Below are positions 7,604-13,950 of a stretch of DNA of 15,624 bases, one piece after another (positions within the stretch are counted from its first letter, which is position 1; each line of letters starts with the position of its first letter). Position numbers and translations under genes: made by a program. This DNA comes from JBAWVR01 sp964583845 (GTDB lineage Bacteria > Patescibacteriota > Minisyncoccia > Phycocordibacterales > GWA1-40-21). The stretch lies in contig CAZOXG010000024.1 of assembly GCA_964583845.1 (NCBI GenBank), forward strand, positions 1 to 15,624, given 5' to 3'. The notes under the pieces are model-generated. The model was not told the DNA's origin and ran no database searches. It worked only from the letters and a program-made list of their open reading frames with translations.

Positions 7604-7626
7604 ACTAATGCATTGTTTGTATTAGT
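7604..7626 (+). other. Hairpin in the 5' leader of the small-gene pair
   Basis: A 9-bp stem (7604-7612 with 7618-7626, one G-U pair) closes a TTGTT loop. It lies between the predicted transcription start and the ribosome binding site at 7648-7654. No T run follows, so it is not a terminator. It may stabilise the mRNA or bind a regulator. Confidence 0.5.
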
Positions 7627-7662
7627 GATCTTGAGGCGAAATTTATTAAAGGAGAAACCAAA

Positions 7663-7887
7663 ATGGTTACTTGCTGTCACGTTCGTTACACCAGTCATGG
7701 TGGGGCACACTCAACCCGTGGAAAAAGGACTGTTTTTCACCTGGCTCAAACCGGTGAAGGGCTTGGTCCACGGGAATTCATTTCTGGTTGTCATCGTGGC
7801 CTCAGTCACACGCCGGGAGAAGTACGCCAGTGCGAAGAAAAAACGTGTCCTAATAATAATGGATGCGGTCACTGCAAGATTTCTTGA
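7663..7887 (+). CDS. Small Cys/His-rich protein, unknown function
   Basis: Seventy-four residues with seven Cys (C4, C5, C43, C57, C62, C68, C71) and seven His. The C-terminal part reads C-x4-C-x5-C-x2-C (57-71) with H70 inside GCGHC, which would suit a zinc-binding knuckle; an NNNG turn separates the ligands. I recognise no family. Translation is supported by AAAGGAGA at 7648-7654, 8 nt before the ATG, where most genes in this window lack a Shine-Dalgarno. The gene has its own promoter, and a second Cys-rich gene follows 15 nt after the stop. No signal peptide or membrane helix is seen, so it is probably cytoplasmic. A longer competing frame (7613-7936) is rejected because it has no ribosome binding site. 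Confidence 0.65.
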   Translation: MVTCCHVRYTSHGGAHSTRGKRTVFHLAQTGEGLGPREFISGCHRGLSHTPGEVRQCEEKTCPNNNGCGHCKIS

Positions 7888-7902
7888 TCGCGGGAGGATA
7901 AG

Positions 7903-8160
7903 ATGGAAGTTTCGACTTTTGATACCCACGAATTAAGGCGTGGAGTAGGTGCCGAAACCAACAGTGGTGCAGGTAGTCATAAAATCAACAGAATACCAAT
8001 AAAAAATCAAATAATCTGTCCTTTCAACCAGGTTATCTTGAAAAGGAAGCCGAAATTCGCTTGCTGTATTCATGAAAATGGAGGCTGTGAATATTACAGT
8101 GTTGAATTAGGGCGTTGTAAGCTTTCGGCTCCGTCTGATCACGAACAATTGTTCGGGTGA
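7903..8160 (+). CDS. Small Cys-rich protein, unknown function
   Basis: Eighty-five residues, the second gene of the unit. The N-terminal ~35 residues are polar and probably disordered. The C-terminal half carries five Cys (C39, C54, C55, C62, C72) arranged CP..., CC.H...GC and GRC, and may bind a metal. GGGAGG at 7892-7897 lies 5 nt before the ATG, a good ribosome binding site, and the intergenic gap is only 15 nt, so the two genes form an operon. Both small proteins contain a CC pair followed closely by His (CCH in the first, CCIH in the second), but they are not otherwise clearly homologous. No family is recognised. The stop codon is buried in an inverted repeat (8137-8162), and a terminator follows. 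Confidence 0.6.
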   Translation: MEVSTFDTHELRRGVGAETNSGAGSHKINRIPIKNQIICPFNQVILKRKPKFACCIHENGGCEYYSVELGRCKLSAPSDHEQLFG

Positions 8161-8162
8161 TC
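8137..8162 (+). repeat. Inverted repeat spanning the stop codon
   Basis: GATCACGAACAA pairs with TTGTTCGGGTGATC, leaving a two-base bulge and almost no loop. In DNA it is a near-palindrome centred at 8148/8149. It covers the TGA at 8158-8160. It could be a protein-binding site or a 3'-end stabiliser. Confidence 0.55.
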
Positions 8163-8166
8163 ATAG

Positions 8167-8200
8167 ACCGTTTGTCTCTTTGTGAGGCGGGCGGTTTTTT
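8167..8200 (+). terminator. Intrinsic terminator of the small-gene pair
   Basis: A 12-bp RNA stem (8167-8178 with 8184-8195) has a TTTGT loop and T run. Four of the pairs are U-G wobbles, so the stem is easy to miss in DNA but sound in RNA. Confidence 0.75.
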
Positions 8201-8204
8201 AATT

Positions 8205-8249
8205 GGTAAAATAATTTAGGCCAGCAAGCGTAGCTTGCCGGCCTAAATT
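8205..8249 (-). terminator. Intrinsic terminator of thrS
   Basis: A 17-bp inverted repeat (8213-8229 with 8233-8249, one mismatch) has a 3-nt loop. On the minus strand it starts 4 nt after the thrS stop and runs into ATTATTTT. Together with 8167-8200 it separates the two convergent units. Confidence 0.85.
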
Positions 8250-8253
8250 CATT

Positions 8254-9984
8254 TTAAGAAACTCTATTTTTAATTTCTTCTGCGACTTTTTTAACAAAAT
8301 CTTCCAAACTCATCTTTGCTTGAGAACCGTCACGACTTTCAATGGTTAATATATTTTCTTCTATTTCTTTATCACCAATAACAATCATATATGGTATGCG
8401 CATATTTTTACCAGCGCGTATTTTCTTGCCCATACCTTCATCTTGGTCGTCAAATTGAACGCGAACATTTATCTCTTTAAGGGCATCGGAAACAATTTTG
8501 GCAAAATCATTGTGATTAGTTCTAACTGGAATTACTTTAACCTGAATTGGTGAAAGCCAAACAGGGAAGTTTCCAGAGTAGTGTTCGATTAACATTCCCA
8601 TGAATCTTTCTAGGGAGCCAGAGATTGCACGATGGATTACGACCGGTCTTTCTTTTTCACCCTTTTCATTGGTAAAAGCTAAATCAAATCTTTCAGGTAA
8701 ATTGAAATCACATTGAATCGTTGCTAGTTGCCACTCACGTCCAATCGCATCTTTAAACATAAAATCTAGTTTTGGACCGTAAAAAGCTGCTTCACCTTCG
8801 ACTCTTTTATAATTCAATTCGTTTTCTTTAGCAGCTGATTCTAGGGCCGTCTCGGCTTTTTCCCAGACTTCATCGGTACCCAAATATTTACTACGGTCGT
8901 CGCCTCGAACGGAAAGGCGAACCCAATAATCACTCATCATATTCATAGTGGTATAGAATTTTCTAATTATGCCAACAATAGTGTTAACTTCTTGAGAAAT
9001 TTGTTCTACGCGACAGAATAGGTGCCCGTCGTCTTGAGTAATCGCTCTGACACGAGTTAATCCAGATAGTTGACCAGCTTTTTCATAACGGTAGACAGTG
9101 GCTGGTTCAAAATATCTAACTGGCATATCACGATAAGAAAATTGATTATCACAGAAAATTTGCATGTGATGAGGGCAATTCATTGGCTTCATAAAGAATT
9201 CTTCGTCACCACCGGTTACTCTAAAGAGTTCCTCACCAAATTTAGCTGCATGACCGGAAGTTTCGTAGAGATTTTTCTTGGTAATATGTGGCGTCCAAAC
9301 ACGACTATAACCGTAATTTTTGTGCAATTCCCAAAGATAGTCCTCAATTTCTTTTTTGAGAATCATACCGTTTGGTTGCATAAGAGGTAGCCCTGCTCCA
9401 ACCAAATCAGAAATGGTAAACAGTTTTAATTCTTTACCAAGTTTACGATGATCTCTTTTACGTGCCTCTTCCTGCATTTTTTCAAAAGCTTCCAATTCTT
9501 CTTTTGTTTCAAAGGCTAAAGCATAAATACGAGTTAGCATTTTATTGTTCTCGTCTCCACGCCAATAAGCGCCTGCCAATTTTTCAATTTTAAAACCATC
9601 CAAAGATAGTTCTTTAGCATCATCTACATGAGGACCAGCACAAAGATCAGAGAAGTCGCCAGAAGTGTAAATAGAAACTTTTTCGCCAGCCTTTTCGATG
9701 CCGTCGATAAGTTCTAATTTGTAGGGATTGTCTTTAAACATTTCCTTGGCCTCGGCAATTGAAATGAACTTTTGTTCAAAAGCACCCCATCTTTTAATCA
9801 TCTCTCGCATTTTGTTTTCAATTCGTTTGAAATCCTTGTCGGAAATCGGTGTGGCAAAATCAAAGTCATAATAAAAACCATTATCAACCGCTGGACCGAT
9901 AGTTGGTTTGGTATCTGGCCAGATATTGATCACTGCCGCTGCCATCAAGTGGGCGAGAGAGTGTCGTTTTTGTTCTATACTCAT
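8254..9984 (-). CDS. thrS: Threonyl-tRNA synthetase
   Basis: Class II synthetase that charges tRNA-Thr and edits Ser-tRNA-Thr. The protein begins directly with the editing domain: HSLAH (H8, H12) and CAGPH (C115, H119) carry the four expected editing ligands. In the catalytic core the zinc ligands are C270 (MNCPHH), H321 (DDGHLF) and H451 (VIHRA). Motif 2 is at about 297-325, motif 3 lies around GSLERFMGMLIEHYSG, and the anticodon-binding domain occupies about 470-576. The 576 residues compare with about 640 in E. coli because the N-terminal TGS domain is absent. The frame just upstream of the ATG lies in the AT-rich leader and shows no such domain. There is no Shine-Dalgarno before the start. 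Expression is probably controlled by the T-box leader at 10309-9985. The gene is monocistronic, with its own terminator. Confidence 0.97.
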   Translation of the reverse strand: MSIEQKRHSLAHLMAAAVINIWPDTKPTIGPAVDNGFYYDFDFATPISDKDFKRIENKMREMIKRWGAFEQKFISIAEAKEMFKDNPYKLELIDGIEKAGEKVSIYTSGDFSDLCAGPHVDDAKELSLDGFKIEKLAGAYWRGDENNKMLTRIYALAFETKEELEAFEKMQEEARKRDHRKLGKELKLFTISDLVGAGLPLMQPNGMILKKEIEDYLWELHKNYGYSRVWTPHITKKNLYETSGHAAKFGEELFRVTGGDEEFFMKPMNCPHHMQIFCDNQFSYRDMPVRYFEPATVYRYEKAGQLSGLTRVRAITQDDGHLFCRVEQISQEVNTIVGIIRKFYTTMNMMSDYWVRLSVRGDDRSKYLGTDEVWEKAETALESAAKENELNYKRVEGEAAFYGPKLDFMFKDAIGREWQLATIQCDFNLPERFDLAFTNEKGEKERPVVIHRAISGSLERFMGMLIEHYSGNFPVWLSPIQVKVIPVRTNHNDFAKIVSDALKEINVRVQFDDQDEGMGKKIRAGKNMRIPYMIVIGDKEIEENILTIESRDGSQAKMSLEDFVKKVAEEIKNRVS

Positions 9985-10009
9985 AAAATTATTAATTAGT
10001 TAATAAATT

Positions 10010-10067
10010 ACCCTAAAACAAAATCAGAATTTTGTTCGGGTGTTTCCAAAATGCTAGTTTTGGAAAC
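10010..10067 (-). other. Two back-to-back hairpins between the T-box and thrS
   Basis: Read on the minus strand, a perfect 10-bp hairpin (10067-10058 with 10051-10042, 6-nt loop) is followed immediately by a second hairpin. The second pairs ACCC with GGGT and has an 8-bp AT-rich stem (10041-10010, TCTG loop). Neither is needed for the T-box terminator. They would remain at the 5' part of the readthrough mRNA. Confidence 0.6.
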
Positions 10068-10117
10068 AAAAACCGCCCTAGTGAAAATACAATAAAATTG
10101 CATCCTCACTAGGGCGG
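10068..10117 (-). terminator. Regulated terminator of the T-box leader
   Basis: A perfect 12-bp stem (10117-10106 with 10084-10073) is extended by a 7-bp inner stem with one G-U pair and followed by TTTTTG. Its 5' strand is the same segment that the antiterminator uses, so the two folds exclude each other. Confidence 0.92.
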
Positions 10118-10309
10118 GTCAAATATTGACTCCGTGGTTCCACCTAGTTTCTCTCTTGCCCGAACAAACTACTTGGTCGACACTTTCTGAAGTGTTTAGA
10201 CTTGTTTGTCATAAGGGGGTCATAAGAGCACTCTTTTTGGAGTCCGATTAGCCCAGTAATGGGTCCGCCCTACGGCGGATAGCGCTTGGTAGACGCTACA
10301 ATCTCTGAC
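10068..10309 (-). ncRNA. T-box riboswitch leader (thrS)
   Basis: The minus strand carries the T-box core AGGTGGAACCACGG (10145-10132). The antiterminator can be drawn fully: ACTAGG (10148-10143) pairs with CCTAGT (10113-10108), the 5' bulge is TGGAACCA, then CGG (10134-10132) pairs with CCG (10117-10115), and GTCAA pairs with TTGAC around a TAT loop. This excludes the terminator at 10117-10068. In the family, uncharged tRNA pairs its NCCA end with the TGGN bulge and stabilises the antiterminator. A stem-III-like element (10209-10204 with 10169-10164, inner 6-bp hairpin 10195-10180) precedes it. Stem I is less clear. It probably lies between 10309 and 10239 and has a GATT..AGC/GCTAATC helix. 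Thr codons occur at 10264-10262 (ACC), 10257-10255 (ACT) and 10243-10241 (ACT), but I could not settle which is the specifier. Confidence 0.92.
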
Positions 10310-10315
10310 TTCTTA

Positions 10316-10344
10316 ATCATAGTAAAGTAAGCCATAAGTGTCAA
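10316..10344 (-). promoter_or_regulatory. thrS promoter
   Basis: TTGACA (10344-10339), a 17-nt spacer and TATGAT (10321-10316) on the minus strand, close to consensus. The predicted start near 10309 is exactly where the T-box leader begins, giving a leader of about 325 nt. Confidence 0.82.
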
Positions 10345-10363
10345 ATGAGCAAGGACAATAAAA

Positions 10364-11068
10364 ATGTATTATAATATTAGGATGAAACACAAAATTGTAT
10401 TATTTCTAGCCTGTTTCTCTCTTTTAATATTAGCTAATCCCGTTTCCGCCCATCAGCCACGTCTGATCTACAATGATGTAAGCACGATTGAAAAACCATT
10501 TATAATAAACAATCCAGATATTTCTCAGGCTTATTATGGTGAATTTAAAAATCAACAGCCTGAATATTTTCAAGTTACTCTAAATCAAGATGGTAATTTA
10601 TATTTAAGTCTGTTAACACCTTATAATCAAGAGTCGGCTAAAGAAGTTTCTGCTGTAGTGATAAAAACTAACTCACCTGATAGTAGTATAGCCATGTCAC
10701 TTTCTGGAAAAGATTTTCCTTGGATAAAATATTACGAAGATTATGCTGGAGATAATTATTTTCAAGGTCCTAGTCTAGAAAAGAAACTGACAGCGGGAAC
10801 TTATTCCATTAGTGTCTCAAGTAAAAATAACACTGGTAAGTATGTGTTGGTAACTGGTAAGATTGAGTCTTTTCCTTTCGGAGAAATGATTAAAGCCTTA
10901 TTAAATTTGCCTGCCTTAAAAATGGTTTTTTTCGGAACATCTTTCTTTAGTATTTTTGCTGGAATAATAGGCAAGTATTTGCTATACAGTTTAATTACTT
11001 TAATAATAATTACTATTTTGGTAGGTTATTTAATTAAGAGAAAGTTTAACAAAAGAAAAAATGGCTAA
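10364..11068 (+). CDS. Secreted, C-terminally membrane-anchored protein, unknown function
   Basis: A signal peptide (hydrophobic core about residues 10-23) ends in PVSA, so the mature protein would start at H30 (HQPRLI). A beta-rich extracytoplasmic domain follows (about 45-165), with PDISQAYYGEF and a late LTAGTYSISVSS strand that resembles pre-peptidase/jelly-roll-type sandwiches. One or two hydrophobic helices (about 187-224) and a Lys/Arg-rich cytoplasmic tail end the protein. I do not recognise the family. There are two candidate starts: ATG 10364 with AAGGA at 10351-10355, or ATG 10382 (MKHKIVLF). The second sits 6 nt after a TATAAT (10370-10375) and could be leaderless. The stop overlaps the next start (ATGGCTAA), so the two genes are probably translationally coupled. 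It is divergent from thrS. Confidence 0.75.
   Translation: MYYNIRMKHKIVLFLACFSLLILANPVSAHQPRLIYNDVSTIEKPFIINNPDISQAYYGEFKNQQPEYFQVTLNQDGNLYLSLLTPYNQESAKEVSAVVIKTNSPDSSIAMSLSGKDFPWIKYYEDYAGDNYFQGPSLEKKLTAGTYSISVSSKNNTGKYVLVTGKIESFPFGEMIKALLNLPALKMVFFGTSFFSIFAGIIGKYLLYSLITLIIITILVGYLIKRKFNKRKNG
10370..10375 (+). promoter_or_regulatory. Possible -10 box for a leaderless transcript
   Basis: A perfect TATAAT lies 6 nt before the ATG at 10382, so transcription could start on the A of that ATG. No good -35 is present (GAGCAA at 10347-10352). Confidence 0.3.
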
Positions 11069-11900
11069 AGATAAATATGGAGCGGTCTGGGTGTCACATT
11101 CTTCAATGGGAGATTTCTTAAAATGTCCGCGGGCTTACTATTTACATAATGTTTACAAGAATCCACAGACGGGTAAGAAAGTGAGTATTGTTTCTCCAGC
11201 GATGTCGCTCGGTGTCGCGGTCCACGAAGTTTTGGAAGGGTTGATTGGCTACAAAGCGGAAGAGAGAATGAAGCAACCTTTGTTTGAGTTGTATGATCAT
11301 GCTTGGTCTAAAGTCACCGGACGTCGTGGTGGTTTTTGTTCAAGTGAGGAAGAATGTGAGATGAAAGAACGGGGTAAAAAAATGCTTGAAAAGGTTTTGA
11401 CCGATCCTAAGATGCTTGGCGACAAGGCTATAAAACTGGCCGAAGGTCACAATGGTATGCCACCAAATATCTATCTTTCAGAAGATGATAACATTATTCT
11501 CTGTGGCAAAATTGACTGGTTGCAATACATTTCAGAAGATGACTCTTTGAAAGTCATTGACTTTAAGACTGGTAAGCACGAAGAAGATGATGAGTCTTTG
11601 CAATTGCCAATATACCAACTATTGCTCGACAAATTACAGAAGCGAAAAATTTCTGGCGCTGAATACTGGTATTTAGAAGAAGGAAAAATTATAAAGAAAA
11701 AATTACCGACTGTTGAAGAGTCTTTTGAAAAAGTTATTAAAGTTGCCAAACAAGTCGCCGAAGCCCGGGCCAAAAAAGAATTCAAATGTCCGCGTGGCGA
11801 ACAAGGTTGTTTTGCTTGCAAACCTTATGAGAAAATTATTCGTGGCGAAGCGGAGTTTTTGGGTAATGGGGAGTACGGGCAGGAATTATATATTGCTTAA
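11061..11900 (+). CDS. PD-(D/E)XK nuclease, RecB/Cas4-like with Fe-S cysteines
   Basis: Numbering from the ATG at 11061: SHSSMGDFLKCPRAYYL (12-28) is the typical opening of RecB/AddB/Cas4-type nucleases. VHEVLE (54-59) gives the first acidic/His motif. GKID (149-152) and VIDFKTGK (165-172) supply the catalytic Asp, Asp and Lys, and Q181-Y185 is the QxxxY motif. The four-cysteine set C22, C243, C250 and C253 (C-x6-C-x2-C at the C terminus) matches the Fe-S cluster arrangement of AddB and Cas4. At 279 residues it is a stand-alone nuclease domain without a helicase. No CRISPR array or other cas gene is in the window, so a role in DNA repair or recombination is more likely than adaptation. It overlaps the upstream gene by 8 nt and is followed after 16 nt by a membrane protein gene. 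Confidence 0.9.
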   Translation: MAKDKYGAVWVSHSSMGDFLKCPRAYYLHNVYKNPQTGKKVSIVSPAMSLGVAVHEVLEGLIGYKAEERMKQPLFELYDHAWSKVTGRRGGFCSSEEECEMKERGKKMLEKVLTDPKMLGDKAIKLAEGHNGMPPNIYLSEDDNIILCGKIDWLQYISEDDSLKVIDFKTGKHEEDDESLQLPIYQLLLDKLQKRKISGAEYWYLEEGKIIKKKLPTVEESFEKVIKVAKQVAEARAKKEFKCPRGEQGCFACKPYEKIIRGEAEFLGNGEYGQELYIA

Positions 11901-11916
11901 TAAATAATCTTAAAAA

Positions 11917-13335
11917 ATGGTAACAAAAGACATGTTGGATTTTATGATGAAGTTTAGGCAATCAGGTAAGACAGATACTGAAATTACAGCCACCCTTCTC
12001 GCTAATGGATGGAGTCAATCAGATATTTCTGAAGGATTTTTAGCTAAAGAAGTAATGAATGATGTGACAAAAGCAAATAAACCTTTAATAAAAAATTATC
12101 TTTTACTAGCATTTATTTTATTTATTGTTATTCTTGCTTTTTGTTTAGCGCCGTCATCTAGTGGAGGGTATAATGTTTTTAATGGTATTCAGAATATTTC
12201 TTATGGACATATGATTGAACCTGGAACTCTGGTTTTTCGAGACAGTCAAATATACGTTCCAATTCCACCAATTATTGTCAGTGTTCTATTTAAAGCAATA
12301 ATGCTATTTTTGACAGTAATTCCCGTAATTTCTATAATTTATGTATCACGAAGGTATTTATTTTGTTCTATCGGTAATAAAAAAATTCTATTTTTATTAC
12401 CAATTGTTTCAGTTGTCTCGTCAGTCTTATCTTTGGGTATAATATTTTCATTAAGTAATAATCTCTGTAGTGTTGCTGGTGGTGGAATAGGATGTTTTTA
12501 TTTAATATTATTACTTTACTTCTTACATATTATTTATGCGATTAGTACTGTTATTGTATCATCGATAATTTATTTTAAGTTAAAAAATGGAAGGAAAGGG
12601 TCGGATAAAATATTTAGATTTTCAGATTATAAAATTGTAAAAATAGGTATGTTGATATTGTCTATTGCTTTACTAATTTTAATGTACAACCTGGTTTTTT
12701 CAGAGTTGAATAGTGCTGAGGGTCAAAAAGAAAAGTCTGTCTATGAAAAATTTCCCAAGTTGGATAATTTATTCATAACAAGTGTCGGTTTGGGTTATTC
12801 TGGATTACTATCTTATACCTACGGTGCAAATGGTGTTTATGACGATGAAGGGGTGATTGCTAAATATGGAATGCAATATTCTTCTTGTCCACGAATTCAT
12901 AAATATGGTGAATGCCAGTATGAATCCATAAGAAAAAGCATATATAGAAATTATGAAATAATTTACTATCAATTTTTATCAGACGCAAAACTTAATTCTA
13001 CGCTAAATAGAAAGGGATTAGAACTAAAGAGCGGTGGTGTGGTAAGTAATGTTGATTACTGGAGAGATTATTGGATTAATAAGGTTGGAAAGTGGGATGG
13101 ACGTCTGTATTTTAATGACGAAAATATAAATGTTAGTGGATGTTCAGTTATAAAATTTACTCGAGAAGATAAAATGCTATCTGATATATTTTTGACTGAT
13201 ATTATGTATTTATGGGCAGGAAAAAATGAGGGGGATTTATTCAATGTTAGTACTTATTTCAAAAAAGGAGACGTAGATGATAGAACGACACTTAAAATAG
13301 TAAGCGATATGATTTTACAATTCGGTTGTAGGTAG
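11917..13335 (+). CDS. Five-helix membrane protein, unknown function
   Basis: Residues 5-42 form a small helical module (F..SGKTDTEITATLLANGWSQSDI), a type often placed before membrane domains in CPR proteins. Five hydrophobic helices follow at about 61-79, 118-143, 157-178, 192-221 and 240-262. The last ~200 residues are a soluble domain with C324, C333, C409 and C471, several YW/YG motifs and no recognised catalytic motif. With the N-terminal module inside and five helices, the C-terminal domain would be extracellular, where its four Cys could form disulfides; this is inference. The gene is visibly more AT-rich in codon choice (ATA, TTA, TTT) than the upstream nuclease gene, which may reflect weak selection or acquisition. 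The ATG at 11917 has no Shine-Dalgarno; the 16-nt gap suggests co-transcription with the nuclease. Confidence 0.7.
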   Translation: MVTKDMLDFMMKFRQSGKTDTEITATLLANGWSQSDISEGFLAKEVMNDVTKANKPLIKNYLLLAFILFIVILAFCLAPSSSGGYNVFNGIQNISYGHMIEPGTLVFRDSQIYVPIPPIIVSVLFKAIMLFLTVIPVISIIYVSRRYLFCSIGNKKILFLLPIVSVVSSVLSLGIIFSLSNNLCSVAGGGIGCFYLILLLYFLHIIYAISTVIVSSIIYFKLKNGRKGSDKIFRFSDYKIVKIGMLILSIALLILMYNLVFSELNSAEGQKEKSVYEKFPKLDNLFITSVGLGYSGLLSYTYGANGVYDDEGVIAKYGMQYSSCPRIHKYGECQYESIRKSIYRNYEIIYYQFLSDAKLNSTLNRKGLELKSGGVVSNVDYWRDYWINKVGKWDGRLYFNDENINVSGCSVIKFTREDKMLSDIFLTDIMYLWAGKNEGDLFNVSTYFKKGDVDDRTTLKIVSDMILQFGCR

Positions 13336-13394
13336 TTATTCAGATATAAGATATTATGTTCACCGTGAGCAAAAATTATACATTGTTAAATTTT

Positions 13395-13922
13395 ATGTCT
13401 AAAATTATTATTAAAATAGCAGATGAAAGTGACAAAGGAGGAATAGGTGAAGTTTTTAATACAACTTGGCTGGCTACTTATCCGAATCCTGAAGCAGGCA
13501 TTTCGGTAGAGGATATTAAAGATTTATTGGAAAAACAAAGATTAGCGCGTCAAAAACAGTTACAACAACCACAGGTTAATACTGAAGAAAAAGAAGTTGT
13601 GAATATTGTCGCTAAAGATGGCGATAAAGTTGTTGGTATTTGTCGACTATATATTTATACTGATAAAAACAAAATGCAGGCTTTGTACGTTTTACCAGAA
13701 TATCAAGGACAGGGAATAGGTAAAATGCTTTGGCAGGAAGCCCAGAAATATTTTAGACCAGGCAAAGATATATATTTAGAAGTGGTTGATTACAATAAGC
13801 GAGCACAGGAGGTTTATAAAAAACTTGGTTTTGAACTCACGGGTAAAAGTTTGCAGGAAGAAAGATTTAGAATGAGAAATGGTCAGATTTTTACGGAATT
13901 AGAAATGATTAAGAAGGTATAG
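13395..13922 (+). CDS. GNAT-family N-acetyltransferase
   Basis: Transfers an acetyl group from acetyl-CoA to an amine; the substrate cannot be read from sequence. Numbering from 13395: the N-terminal strand-helix KIIIKIADESDKGGIGEVF is followed by TTWLATYPN, typical of family members that open with an IR.A...D motif. Motif A is at 97-116, with the acetyl-CoA loop QGQGIG (104-109). Motif B (about 127-146) includes N134, the .RA..VY.KLGF helix and the final Y.K.GF strand. The region at 47-66 is Gln/Glu-rich and looks like a flexible loop. The 175-residue length fits the family. An upstream in-frame ATG at 13356 would add 13 residues without family likeness, so 13395 is preferred. Neither start has a Shine-Dalgarno. 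The gene ends at a bidirectional terminator facing dnaE. Confidence 0.88.
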   Translation: MSKIIIKIADESDKGGIGEVFNTTWLATYPNPEAGISVEDIKDLLEKQRLARQKQLQQPQVNTEEKEVVNIVAKDGDKVVGICRLYIYTDKNKMQALYVLPEYQGQGIGKMLWQEAQKYFRPGKDIYLEVVDYNKRAQEVYKKLGFELTGKSLQEERFRMRNGQIFTELEMIKKV

Positions 13923-13950
13923 GTATTAAGTATAAGTATTTGGAAATAAG

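Noticed and set aside
7711..7929. Minus-strand open frame opposite the small genes
   Set aside because: No ribosome binding site, promoter or recognisable domain; explained as a shadow of the plus-strand genes.
7613..7936. Longer plus-strand frame over the small-gene unit
   Set aside because: No ribosome binding site at its start, and it overlaps the Cys-rich frames that have good ones at both starts.
10239..10309. tRNA-like gene in the compact GC-rich hairpins
   Set aside because: No acceptor stem, T loop (TTCRA) or anticodon arm can be assembled; the position fits the 5' arm of the T-box leader.
11061..11900. Cas4 as part of a CRISPR system
   Set aside because: Motifs fit the wider RecB/AddB/Cas4 group, but no array or other cas gene is in the window, so only the nuclease family is called.
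13433..13440. AAAGGAGG as a ribosome binding site inside the GNAT gene
   Set aside because: No suitable start follows, and starting there would remove the first conserved strand and helix of the fold.
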